Origin: Gammaproteobacteria bacterium
GTDB lineage: Bacteria > Pseudomonadota > Gammaproteobacteria > DSM-19610
Assembly: GCA_015494295.1 (NCBI GenBank)
Contig: WGBO01000006.1
Span: forward strand, 163,234 to 227,233
DNA: 64,000 nucleotides
Direction of reading: 5' to 3'
A program made the position numbers and the translations under genes. Below the pieces are notes generated by a model. That model made no database searches and was not told where the DNA came from. It saw only the letters and a program-made list of their open reading frames with translations. Positions within the stretch are counted from its first letter, which is position 1. Each line of letters starts with the position of its first letter. Below, in pieces: positions 17,586 through 25,265 of this stretch.

Positions 17586-18041
17586 GTGACGCGAGACTCG
17601 TTCAGTCGTCAACAGGCCGCCGCCATTACCGGCCTGACCCCTCGTCAACTTGCTTACTGGCGCAAGACCGGGCTCGTCGTCCCCGCCATTCACACCGACG
17701 GCGGGCACGCCCGCTACACCTTCACCGACCTGATCGCCCTGCGCGCGGCCAAGCGTCTGCGCGACGCCGGCATTTCCCTGCAACGCATCCGCAAATGCCT
17801 GCGCTCCCTCACACACTTTCTGCCCACGGCCGACCGGCCGCTGGCGGAGCTGTCGCTGGTGGTGACCGGCGACGTGGTACTCGTCTTTCACGGTGAACGC
17901 GCCTTCGATGCGCTCACCGGCCAGGAATGGGTTTTTCCGATCGCCGAACTGGCCCGGGAAGTGGAGAAATTGCAGCGCAAACAGCCCCGTCAGGGAGAAC
18001 TGTTCCCCGCTGCGGAAGAAAAACTGGAGGAATACGCCTGA
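17586..18041 (+). CDS. MerR-family transcriptional regulator
   Basis: 151 residues. The N-terminal MerR winged helix is clear: SRQQAAAITGLTPRQLAYWRKTGLVVP, then RYTFTDLIALRAAKRLRDAGISLQRI. The C-terminal 75 residues are not a metal-binding MerR type: no Cys cluster is present, and it ends in an acidic/Lys tail (EEKLEEYA). The effector is therefore unknown. The start is a GTG with a GGGCAGGGAG site upstream. It lies 99 bases ahead of the ParA-CBM gene on the same strand, and probably regulates that cluster or is part of it. Confidence 0.88.
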   Translation: MTRDSFSRQQAAAITGLTPRQLAYWRKTGLVVPAIHTDGGHARYTFTDLIALRAAKRLRDAGISLQRIRKCLRSLTHFLPTADRPLAELSLVVTGDVVLVFHGERAFDALTGQEWVFPIAELAREVEKLQRKQPRQGELFPAAEEKLEEYA

Positions 18042-18140
18042 ACCAATAAAACCAATGACAGGCCTGATGGTGGAGCGTCGCGGCGCTTCACGTGTGTCGT
18101 AAACAGGGCGCGAACGCGCCATGAGACGTGGAGACAAGAC

Positions 18141-19268
18141 ATGCACATCACGGCTATTGCCAACCAGAAAGGTGGCTGCGGGAAAACGACGACGACGATC
18201 AACCTGGCGGCGGAACTGGGACGCCGGGACAGAAGCGTCCTGGTCATCGACCTGGACCCTCAGGGGCACGCGTCCCTGGGCATGGGCGTCGGCGACCGGG
18301 ATCTTCCGGGCCTGTACGAGGTATTCAGTGACGAAGCGGGCTTTCACGACGTCGTGCTGCACGGTGTCTGCGAAAAAGTGGATCTGGTCCCCGCCAACAT
18401 ATCGCTGGCCATGCTGGAGTCGCTGCTGGGTGACGAACAGGGCCGCGAACGGCTGCTGCTGGAACAACTGGAACGGTTCGCCTGCCTCTACGACAACGTA
18501 CTGATCGACTGCCCGCCTTCACTCGGGCTGCTGTCGATCAACGCCCTGCGGGCCGCGGACGAAGTGCTGGTACCGGTGGAGGCGAGCTGTTTTGCGCTCG
18601 ACGGCGTCAGGCAATTGCTGGACATCGTGGCATTGTTACGGAACAAGTACGGCATGGAACTGCCGGTGCGTATCCTGCCGACCATGTTCGACACGCACAC
18701 GCGTTTTGCACAGACGGTGCTGAACCAGATACGCGAGCAGTTGCCGGTCACCATCAGCCATGCGCGGATCCGCCACACCGTTCGTGTCCGCGAAGCGGCA
18801 TGGTTTGGCAAGACGCTGGCGGAATACGCACCCGACAGCACCGCCGCGGCCGACTACCGCTCGCTGGCCGCGGAACTCATCGAGGCCTCCGGCCGGGCTC
18901 GCGCAACACATGTCGGCGCCACGACACGGGACGAAACAGAACTTGCACGCACAGACACCACAGAGGACAACGCCATGACACAACAGGCTGAACAGGCTCG
19001 CCGGCAAATGGTCGTACTGACCTTTGACGAAATCGACTGCCAGCGCCTGCAGATCGCCGGCGACTTCAACGACTGGGTTCCCGATCGCAATATCGAGACC
19101 CGCCATATCAACGGGCACTGGCAGAAAGTTTTCACCGCGGAGCCCGGCGTCTACGAATACCGCCTTCTCATCGACGGCGAATGGCAGCCCGACCCGACCA
19201 ACCCCGCCGAGATACCCAACGAACTCGGCGGCGTCAATTCACTGCTCCAGGTACCGGTACAACACTAA
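18141..19268 (+). CDS. ParA-family ATPase fused to a C-terminal glycogen-binding (CBM48/AMPK-type) domain
   Basis: 375 residues with two distinct parts. Residues 1-250 are a ParA/Soj ATPase: deviant Walker A KGGCGKTTTT (signature Lys10, Lys15), switch region DLDPQGHAS, and Walker B VLIDCPPS near 120. ParA ATPases position plasmids, chromosomes or protein cargos on the nucleoid. After a polar linker (about 250-290), residues 290-370 form an AMPK-beta-like carbohydrate-binding domain: GDFNDW (Trp312), YEYRLLIDGEW (Arg341, Trp348) and GGVNSLLQV (Asn366). These line up with the sugar-binding Trp, Lys/Arg, Trp and Asn of AMPK-beta. I know of no standard family with this fusion. An internal ATG at 18975 with AGAGGA upstream could also yield the binding domain alone. 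Confidence 0.85.
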   Translation: MHITAIANQKGGCGKTTTTINLAAELGRRDRSVLVIDLDPQGHASLGMGVGDRDLPGLYEVFSDEAGFHDVVLHGVCEKVDLVPANISLAMLESLLGDEQGRERLLLEQLERFACLYDNVLIDCPPSLGLLSINALRAADEVLVPVEASCFALDGVRQLLDIVALLRNKYGMELPVRILPTMFDTHTRFAQTVLNQIREQLPVTISHARIRHTVRVREAAWFGKTLAEYAPDSTAAADYRSLAAELIEASGRARATHVGATTRDETELARTDTTEDNAMTQQAEQARRQMVVLTFDEIDCQRLQIAGDFNDWVPDRNIETRHINGHWQKVFTAEPGVYEYRLLIDGEWQPDPTNPAEIPNELGGVNSLLQVPVQH

Positions 19269-19951
19269 TGACCACTCAACTCAGCCCGGTGTGGCAACGC
19301 CGACCCGCTTCCTCCGATCGTCTGGCACGCATCAGCGCGCGTTTTCTCAGCGACACACCCGATACAGCGGACAACGCTGATTCGTGCCGGACGATTCCTT
19401 TTCTGCTCGACAACCCCGGGCAGAGCTGGGTCACACACGACCTGTGCAGGGTTCTCGGTCAGCGCGGACACAAGGCCGTGCTCTGCCACCTCGACGAACC
19501 CTGGAACAGCCAGCAGCGCGACCTGTCCGGCGAACCCGGCACGCGCACCGAGGGCAGCCAGTACTGCCTGTTGCCCGTCACCTCGCTGGAAACCGTGCGG
19601 GCGGCTCGCTTCGACCACCTGGTGCTGCTGGTCCCGGCCAGTCTCTCCGCGGTGCGCACCGCCTACCGGCGCATCAAGGCGCTGAGCGAGGAACCGCGGC
19701 CGGAAATCGGCATCGTGGTGGTCGGGCCGCGAGACCAGCACGCGGCCTGGCGCTACTTCCGCAAGCTGGCCGTGGGTTCACTGCGCTATCTGGACATGCC
19801 GCTGCTGAACCTGGGCTTCCTGCCCGAAGACGTGACGCCGGAACACGGCCCCGTCAACCACCACCGCAAGAATTTTCTCGCGCGCATCAGCGAGCGCCTG
19901 GTCCGCAGCGGCTTCTACCTGTCCGCGACCGACCGCAGCGCACAAGGATAG
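19268..19951 (+). CDS. MinD/FlhG-like protein lacking a Walker A motif
   Basis: 227 residues. The ATG overlaps the stop of the ParA-CBM gene (TAATG), indicating translational coupling. The C-terminal half reads like a MinD-type fold: FDHLVLLVPASLSAVRTAYRRIKALSE, EIGIVVVGPRDQHAAWRYFRKLA, then LNLGFLPEDVTPEHG. At the position of the P-loop there is only FLLDNPGQSWVTHDLCRVLGQRG, without a GKT lysine/threonine. It is therefore probably a non-hydrolysing partner that could pair with the upstream ATPase. Assignment rests on pattern, not on a search. Confidence 0.6.
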   Translation: MTTQLSPVWQRRPASSDRLARISARFLSDTPDTADNADSCRTIPFLLDNPGQSWVTHDLCRVLGQRGHKAVLCHLDEPWNSQQRDLSGEPGTRTEGSQYCLLPVTSLETVRAARFDHLVLLVPASLSAVRTAYRRIKALSEEPRPEIGIVVVGPRDQHAAWRYFRKLAVGSLRYLDMPLLNLGFLPEDVTPEHGPVNHHRKNFLARISERLVRSGFYLSATDRSAQG

Positions 19952-19957
19952 TCAGGC

Positions 19958-20563
19958 ATGAAACTTTGCATCGAAACCGCGGAACCCTGTGACGGCGAGG
20001 AACTGCGCACCCTGCTCATCGACGCCGCGGAACAACTGCTGGGCGCCGGGAACGCATTACTGGAGGCCAAGCTGCCCTGGGACGGGCACCCCATCCTGTT
20101 TGCCGACGCTTCTGGCCACCCGGTACTGATCAGCTTCGACCCCGAACAGGGCCAGTCCGCGCTGCTGAACGGCCTGCGTACCAGTGAACAGCTCGCCAGC
20201 GCGCTGCCCTGGATCAACCAGGTATACGAGGCGCTGGCCGGGCGGCAGCTACCTGTTCGCCTGGTGGTGGTAAGCCGCGACTACCCGCCCGGCAGCCGCG
20301 CCATCCTGTCCGCCTGCCCGCTGCTGACCCTGTTCCGCTACCGGATCCTGAACATCAACGGCGAAACCGGCCTGTGGCTGGAAAGAATGGATGACGCCAG
20401 CGACACGCCGCGACACGACGACGCTTCCGATACCCCGCGCCCCGAACCGCAACCCGCGCTCGAATGCGCTCCCGAACCTGATGGCGGCTCAACCCCCCCG
20501 GCCCCTGGCGCGGCACTCCCCTCGCTGAGCGACGAAGAAACCGCCTTCTTCCAGCAACTCTGA
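19958..20563 (+). CDS. Conserved-looking hypothetical protein, last gene of the parA-CBM cluster
   Basis: 201 residues, starting 7 bases after the previous stop, so co-transcribed. Residues 1-145 look globular (ILFADASGHPVLISFD, LPWINQVYEALAG, VRLVVVSRDYPPGSRAIL, LLTLFRYRILNINGETGLWLER). The alternation of strands and helices recalls a PD-(D/E)XK nuclease-like core, but the catalytic Lys is not evident. The final 55 residues are a low-complexity Pro/Asp/Ala tail ending EETAFFQQL. That short acidic-aromatic tip could be a docking peptide. Function unknown. Confidence 0.6.
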   Translation: MKLCIETAEPCDGEELRTLLIDAAEQLLGAGNALLEAKLPWDGHPILFADASGHPVLISFDPEQGQSALLNGLRTSEQLASALPWINQVYEALAGRQLPVRLVVVSRDYPPGSRAILSACPLLTLFRYRILNINGETGLWLERMDDASDTPRHDDASDTPRPEPQPALECAPEPDGGSTPPAPGAALPSLSDEETAFFQQL

Positions 20564-20663
20564 GTAAACAGGGCACGGAGGCTCTTTTGCACGACATGCC
20601 TGTCGTCCCGATTCACCGGCGGCACACCACCTGCGCTTACAGCCTGCCCGGGCAGTCCCCCGA

Positions 20664-20687
20664 GGCAGCAATCCCCTGATTGCTGCC
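20664..20687. terminator. 10-bp perfect hairpin after the parA-CBM cluster
   Basis: GGCAGCAATC (20664-20673) and GATTGCTGCC (20678-20687) form a perfect stem with loop CCCT. On the plus strand it is followed by A-rich sequence, so it is not a classical intrinsic terminator for the cluster. It may work with the adjacent minus-strand terminator as a bidirectional block. Confidence 0.45.
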
Positions 20688-20689
20688 CG

Positions 20690-20718
20690 AAAAAAACAAA
20701 CCCCGGCTGGAAGCGGGG
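20690..20718 (-). terminator. Rho-independent terminator for the minus-strand small membrane protein gene
   Basis: Read on the minus strand, CCCCGCTTCCAGCCGGGG (one bulged base) is followed by TTTGTTTTTTT. It lies 33 bases past the stop of the 33-residue gene. Confidence 0.8.
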
Positions 20719-20751
20719 TCAGGAAATGAAAAATAGTTTATGAAAGGAAGA

Positions 20752-20853
20752 TCAGGCGGCAATCGACATCAGTGCGGCGATGAACAACGCCCATCCCAGA
20801 GAGATGATGAACAGCGCGGAAATGCGGCCTTTCAAATTGCGGATCGGGGTCAT
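20752..20853 (-). CDS. 33-residue single-pass membrane protein
   Basis: A short frame beginning MTPIRNLKGR and continuing with one hydrophobic segment, ALFIISLGWALFIAALMSIAA, up to the stop. The ATG at 20853 is preceded by GGAGGAAGGGAA, a strong ribosome-binding site, and an intrinsic terminator follows the stop. These three together argue for a real gene although it is very short. The positive N-terminal head predicts an N-in topology with the C-terminus in or across the inner membrane. It lies 239 bases downstream of the GGDEF/EAL gene on the same strand. Function unknown. Confidence 0.65.
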   Translation of the reverse strand: MTPIRNLKGRISALFIISLGWALFIAALMSIAA

Positions 20854-21092
20854 TTCCCTTCCTCCCTGTCTGGCAGAACAGACTCTCCCATTAAACATGC
20901 CTTTCGGCCCCAACCGGAGCGAACCATGCAACACTGCCGGCAGGTCAAGATTTATCGCAAACTGAAAGGCGATGCAACTACTGTTTTTCACATGCCACGA
21001 AAACTGTCGGCAATTGGTGACACTATGACCTTCTTCGCGCAAGCTGACATCCAGCCAGCGCGCCGCGAAACGATCGCGGCGGGCGGCAATGG

Positions 21093-23522
21093 TCAGACAG
21101 AAACCGTGCCCGCGCCGTCCGAATCGCGGGCTTCCATGGGCTCGGGTTTGTGGATTCCGTAGCCCTGCGCGAAATCGACCCCGATATCCATCAGGCGCCC
21201 ACGAATCTCGTCCGTCTCGACGAATTCCGCGACTGTCTTCATACCCATCACCTGCCCCACCTCATTGATCGATTTCACCATGGCGAAATCGATCGGGTCG
21301 TCCACCATGTCGCGGACGAACATGCCATCGATCTTCAGGTAGTCGACATCCAGGTTCTTCAGATAGGCGAACGAGGAAAGGCCGGAACCGAAATCGTCGA
21401 GCGCGAAGTGGCACCCGCGCTCCTTCAGCGCGGAAATGAAACGCCCGGCGACCGCCATGTTGGCGATGGCCGCCGTCTCGGTGATTTCAAAACAGAGCTT
21501 GCTGGCAGGCACGCCATGCTCATCCAGTTGCGCCTCGACGTATGACAGGAAATGCTCATCGGTAAGCGTATGCCCCGATATATTGATACAGCACAGGTCC
21601 AGGCGCTCCAGTTCCGAGGGGAAACCGACCAGGTATTCGAGCACGTTGCGCAATACCCAGCGGTCGATGTTAGGGGTGACTCCGTAACGCTCGGCGGCGG
21701 GGAAGAAAGCACCGGGAGGCACCAGCATGTCGTCCTCGTCCAGCATGCGGATCAGGACTTCAAAATGATCTCCCTGGCCCGGCCCGCCATCGAGTGGCAT
21801 GATCGCCTGACGGTAGAGGCGGAAACGGTTCTCTTCCAGCCCGCGCACGATACGCGACACCCACTGCACTTCGCTGTAGCGGCGCTGCGCATCGGTATCG
21901 TCACGGGTATAGAGTTCGATGCGGTTGCGGCCGGCATCCTTGGCCGCGTAACAGGCGACGTCCGCCAGGCTGAGCAGGTCGACCACCGAGGCCATCTGCT
22001 CGTCCATCTCCACCATGCCGATACTCACGCCAACGGTAAAGGTGTTGTTCTCCCACACGAAGCGGAACTCCGAAACCGCGCGCCGCAAATTCTCCGCAAC
22101 CTGGCGCGCGAAACCCGTGTCACAACCCACCAGGAACACGCCAAACTCGTCGCCGCCAAGCCTGGCCAGCACGTCGCTGCTACGCAACTCGCCGGACAGG
22201 ATCACCGCCAACTGCTTCAACAACTGGTCGCCGGCGATGTGGCCGCTGGTGTCATTGACCACCTTGAATTGATCGAGATCGAGATACAGGAGCACGCAGC
22301 GCTCCTCCCGCACGCGCGCCTTGGCCATTTCCAGGCTTACGATGCGCTCGAACTCTGAACGGTTGATGAGACCGGTCAGGGCGTCGTGCCTGGCCTGGAA
22401 AGAAAGCTCCTGTGCCATGCGCCGCGATTCGGTCACGTCGCGGATGACCATCACCGCGCCGACCACAGAACCGTTGCGGTTCCACATGGGCGACGCGGTA
22501 ACCGAAACCGGCACCTGGTCGCCGGAACCGTCGATAAGCAGCACCCCCATCTCGGCAGGCACCTCGCGCGCCTCCCACAGGGCGCGCTGGTGTATGGGAA
22601 TCCGCACCAGCGTATCGCCCTCCTTCACCATGTTCACCACGTCCATCACCGGCCGCCCCTCGACCTGTTCCAGTCGCACCTGCAACAGGCGCTCGGCGCT
22701 GCGGTTCATGTAGGACACATGCCCCCTGGCATCACAGGCCACGACGCTGTCGGCAATGGCTTCCAGTGTGACGCGCAAGCGCTCGCGGGTACGCTCCAGC
22801 GAATCGCCGGTTTCCTGGATCTTCCGCAACACGCGGTTGAAGCCCTCGAACAATTGTCCGACCTCGTTCTTTTCACGTGTACCCACCCGGATGGAATAGT
22901 CGCCGGTGGAAGAAACCTCGTCGAACGCCTTCGCCAACCGCCGCACCGGCTCGCTGAATGCGCGCTGAAAGCGAATCGCAACCAGCAGGGTCAGCAACAC
23001 CAGCACCGGCGCCAACACGAACAGCACGCGGTAATAGTCACGCATTCTTTCGCGATATGCGGCCAGGGAAAGCCTCACGTAGACCACGCCGTACTCCCTT
23101 CCCCGGTACTTCAGCGGCGTAAAAACCTCGAGATAGTTATCGTGGTAACGAACGTCCGTGACCTGATAGGCCGGCACGGGCACCGGTTCGATGCCTTCTT
23201 TCTGGTAACCGAAACGGAACTGCTTGTTTTCGTCATAGAGGTAGGCCGCCAGCACGTCCGGAAAGGCCTTGAGACGCGCCGCCGTATCCGCCGCCACATC
23301 CGACGAATCGGTGACCAGAACCTTGACGAAGTCCTGCGCCAGCACATCGACCACGGAAGTCAGGCCGATCTCGGCTTCCTGCTGGATGGCGCGCGCACCC
23401 AGCCAGGTAATCATGGCCGACATCACCACTACCACGATCAACGACGCGGATGAGATCGCCAGGATAAGCTGATTGCGTACCGAAATGCGCCGAACCGATT
23501 CCCGAATCCTGTCGAACAGCAT
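21093..23522 (-). CDS. Membrane sensor diguanylate cyclase/phosphodiesterase (HAMP-PAS-GGDEF-EAL)
   Basis: 809 residues. Two membrane segments (about 18-42 and 165-185) flank a periplasmic sensor region, then HAMP (about 186-240), PAS (about 248-365), GGDEF (378-540) and EAL (555-800). GGDEF is intact (RLGGDEFG, 454-461), with an inhibitory I-site RSSD five residues before it. The EAL signature is EVL at 588-590; DDFGSG, LKIDG and AEFVE metal and catalytic elements are present, so hydrolysis of c-di-GMP is possible. It follows the rhodanese gene by 2 bases, suggesting co-expression and perhaps a redox or sulfur-related signal (inference). Confidence 0.92.
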   Translation of the reverse strand: MLFDRIRESVRRISVRNQLILAISSASLIVVVVMSAMITWLGARAIQQEAEIGLTSVVDVLAQDFVKVLVTDSSDVAADTAARLKAFPDVLAAYLYDENKQFRFGYQKEGIEPVPVPAYQVTDVRYHDNYLEVFTPLKYRGREYGVVYVRLSLAAYRERMRDYYRVLFVLAPVLVLLTLLVAIRFQRAFSEPVRRLAKAFDEVSSTGDYSIRVGTREKNEVGQLFEGFNRVLRKIQETGDSLERTRERLRVTLEAIADSVVACDARGHVSYMNRSAERLLQVRLEQVEGRPVMDVVNMVKEGDTLVRIPIHQRALWEAREVPAEMGVLLIDGSGDQVPVSVTASPMWNRNGSVVGAVMVIRDVTESRRMAQELSFQARHDALTGLINRSEFERIVSLEMAKARVREERCVLLYLDLDQFKVVNDTSGHIAGDQLLKQLAVILSGELRSSDVLARLGGDEFGVFLVGCDTGFARQVAENLRRAVSEFRFVWENNTFTVGVSIGMVEMDEQMASVVDLLSLADVACYAAKDAGRNRIELYTRDDTDAQRRYSEVQWVSRIVRGLEENRFRLYRQAIMPLDGGPGQGDHFEVLIRMLDEDDMLVPPGAFFPAAERYGVTPNIDRWVLRNVLEYLVGFPSELERLDLCCINISGHTLTDEHFLSYVEAQLDEHGVPASKLCFEITETAAIANMAVAGRFISALKERGCHFALDDFGSGLSSFAYLKNLDVDYLKIDGMFVRDMVDDPIDFAMVKSINEVGQVMGMKTVAEFVETDEIRGRLMDIGVDFAQGYGIHKPEPMEARDSDGAGTVSV

Positions 23523-23524
23523 GC

Positions 23525-24508
23525 TCAGTCCGACACCTGGCTATCGCGCGCGGACCCTGGCTGCTCGCCACGCACAATCGGCAGGCTGGTGTCGTTCCCC
23601 CACTCGAACCAGGAGCCATCGTAGGCCGAGACCTCGTAACCGAGCTCACGCAGGATGAAATAGGTCAGCGCGGAATGGCGCCCCTTGTTGCAGTAGGTGA
23701 TGACCTTGCGGTCGCGCGGGATGCCACGGTACAAGGCTTCCAGCTCCTCGAAGGAGCGCAGGACATTGCCCTCCGAGGTGAAATTTTCGCTGTAGGGAAT
23801 GTTGATCGCCGAAGGGATATGCCCGAAACGGCGCGCGGTGGACTCTACGCCCGCATACTCTTCCGGCTCCCTGGCGTCGACGATCGCGGTGGCCGGATCA
23901 TCGATGGCGAGCCGGGTGCTCAGACGGGTAGCCAGCCGGGCCGAGGTGACGTGCGAGAGAAAACGCCGGGGCACCGGCTCGACCGGCCGATTCTCCACCG
24001 GCAGGCCGGCTTGCGACCAGTCGCGGAATCCCGTGCTGAGCACCGACACACGCTGGTGCCCGTGCATTTCCAGCACCCAGAAGACGCGCGCCGCGTTGAT
24101 CATTTCGCCACCATCGTACAGGACCACCCGGGTTTGCTGGTCGACGCCGGCCCGGCTGAACAGAGCCTGGATCCGCGAGATGGGCGCCACGAGATCCGAG
24201 CGCGGATCCTCGCCGAAGGTCTCCCATACCGGGAGGCTGACGGCACCGCGAATGTGTCCCTCGAGGTAGTCTGCCCTGGAACGGGTATCCAGTATGACCA
24301 GGTCCGGCTTGTCCATCTCAGCCAGCAGCCACTGCGCATCGACCCGGTGGTGCTCCACCTCGGCCGCCGACAGGTGACCCAGTACCGGCAGATCCGCCGT
24401 CGCCAGAAACCCCAGAATCCCCAGCACGAAAACCGCTAGCCCGAAGACACCGGGCAGGTGACGTCTTTTATTCAAACCCATCTGTAGTTCTCTATCCCGC
24501 TCACGCAT
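23525..24508 (-). CDS. Membrane-anchored tandem rhodanese sulfurtransferase
   Basis: An N-terminal membrane segment (VFGLAVFVLGILGFLATADL) is followed by two rhodanese domains. The first (VILDTRSRADYLEGHIRGAV ... VVLYDGG) lacks an active-site Cys, having Asp-Gly-Gly there. The second has the persulfide Cys in ITYCNKGRHSAL near the C-terminus. Such two-domain rhodaneses move sulfane sulfur between donors and acceptors; the anchor places it on the periplasmic face. The start is uncertain: ATGs at 24526, 24508 and 24481 are in frame, and 24508 has AGGGA nearby. It is the first gene of an operon with the GGDEF/EAL gene. Confidence 0.85.
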   Translation of the reverse strand: MRERDRELQMGLNKRRHLPGVFGLAVFVLGILGFLATADLPVLGHLSAAEVEHHRVDAQWLLAEMDKPDLVILDTRSRADYLEGHIRGAVSLPVWETFGEDPRSDLVAPISRIQALFSRAGVDQQTRVVLYDGGEMINAARVFWVLEMHGHQRVSVLSTGFRDWSQAGLPVENRPVEPVPRRFLSHVTSARLATRLSTRLAIDDPATAIVDAREPEEYAGVESTARRFGHIPSAINIPYSENFTSEGNVLRSFEELEALYRGIPRDRKVITYCNKGRHSALTYFILRELGYEVSAYDGSWFEWGNDTSLPIVRGEQPGSARDSQVSD

Positions 24509-24694
24509 CGGTCCCTGACACGACACAGACCTACAGATGCCGTGCGCGCATCGACTACCCCTGCAATGAACTATAGCCTATCGGCGGCACCGCACGGGGT
24601 CAAACAGCGGCTCAGGCGCACGCAAAAACAATCAAGGCACAGGAAATCATTGGCTTGCTGGACTACAATAGCCCCGCACAACAAGGAGAACACC

Positions 24695-25009
24695 ATGTCG
24701 TCCGAAGAAAGCATGCCGAGGTGGGACGTCGCGCTGGCCGCGATGGCCCTCGATGCCTGGAAGAAGAAAGGAAGCCCGCTGACACTTGAGGATTTCCGCC
24801 GCCTGGCCGGTGAACACGCCATCCGCCTCGACGACATCATGGAAACCCAGTTTCTGCTCGCCATTCACGGCGAGTGGCGCTACACCGATGCCAGTGGCGT
24901 GGAACAGAAACTGGAACAGGAAACCCTCGACAACCTTTACGTCAAACGCCGTCTGTCGGAAAAGGATCTGGCTACCTTCGACGGTAGCTGGGAACCGCGC
25001 CAGGACTGA
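24695..25009 (+). CDS. Hypothetical small cytoplasmic protein
   Basis: 104 residues from an ATG with an excellent AAGGAGA site (24683-24689). It is soluble and acidic, with a probable helical N-terminal half (SPLTLEDFRRLAGEHAIRLDDIMETQFLLAIHG) and an ending of YVKRRLSEKDLATFDGSWEP. The helix-turn pattern is loosely like a small winged helix, but I do not recognise the family. It lies divergent from the rhodanese gene and has its own upstream region. Confidence 0.65.
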   Translation: MSSEESMPRWDVALAAMALDAWKKKGSPLTLEDFRRLAGEHAIRLDDIMETQFLLAIHGEWRYTDASGVEQKLEQETLDNLYVKRRLSEKDLATFDGSWEPRQD

Positions 25010-25163
25010 CAACCCGCTCCGGCGCCGGCAATGCCCTGAATGCGCCCCGGCACCAAACCGGGGCAGGATTCGCCCTGACAGTAGCCCACTGTTTTTACAC
25101 CAGTCATTCTATCCCCCCCTCTGCCCGACCGGGTTTTCCGCACCACACCAGCGCGAAAAATCC

Positions 25164-25190
25164 TAAGCATTTGTCCTATACGCCCGATAT
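25164..25190 (+). promoter_or_regulatory. Candidate sigma-28 (FliA) promoter for the chemoreceptor gene
   Basis: TAAG, 15 bases, then CCCGATAT fits the flagellar/chemotaxis sigma-28 pattern (TAAG-N15-GCCGATAA) with six of eight -10 positions matching. It sits about 75 bases upstream of the chemoreceptor start, in an otherwise empty 256-base gap that also contains a GCCCCGG/CCGGGGC hairpin at 25044-25064. Confidence 0.5.
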
Positions 25191-25265
25191 AGACACCCGA
25201 GGTCCAGCGACATCCAGATCGTTGCCCGGAATCAGTCTCAGGAAGGTCAAACAGGAACAAAAACC

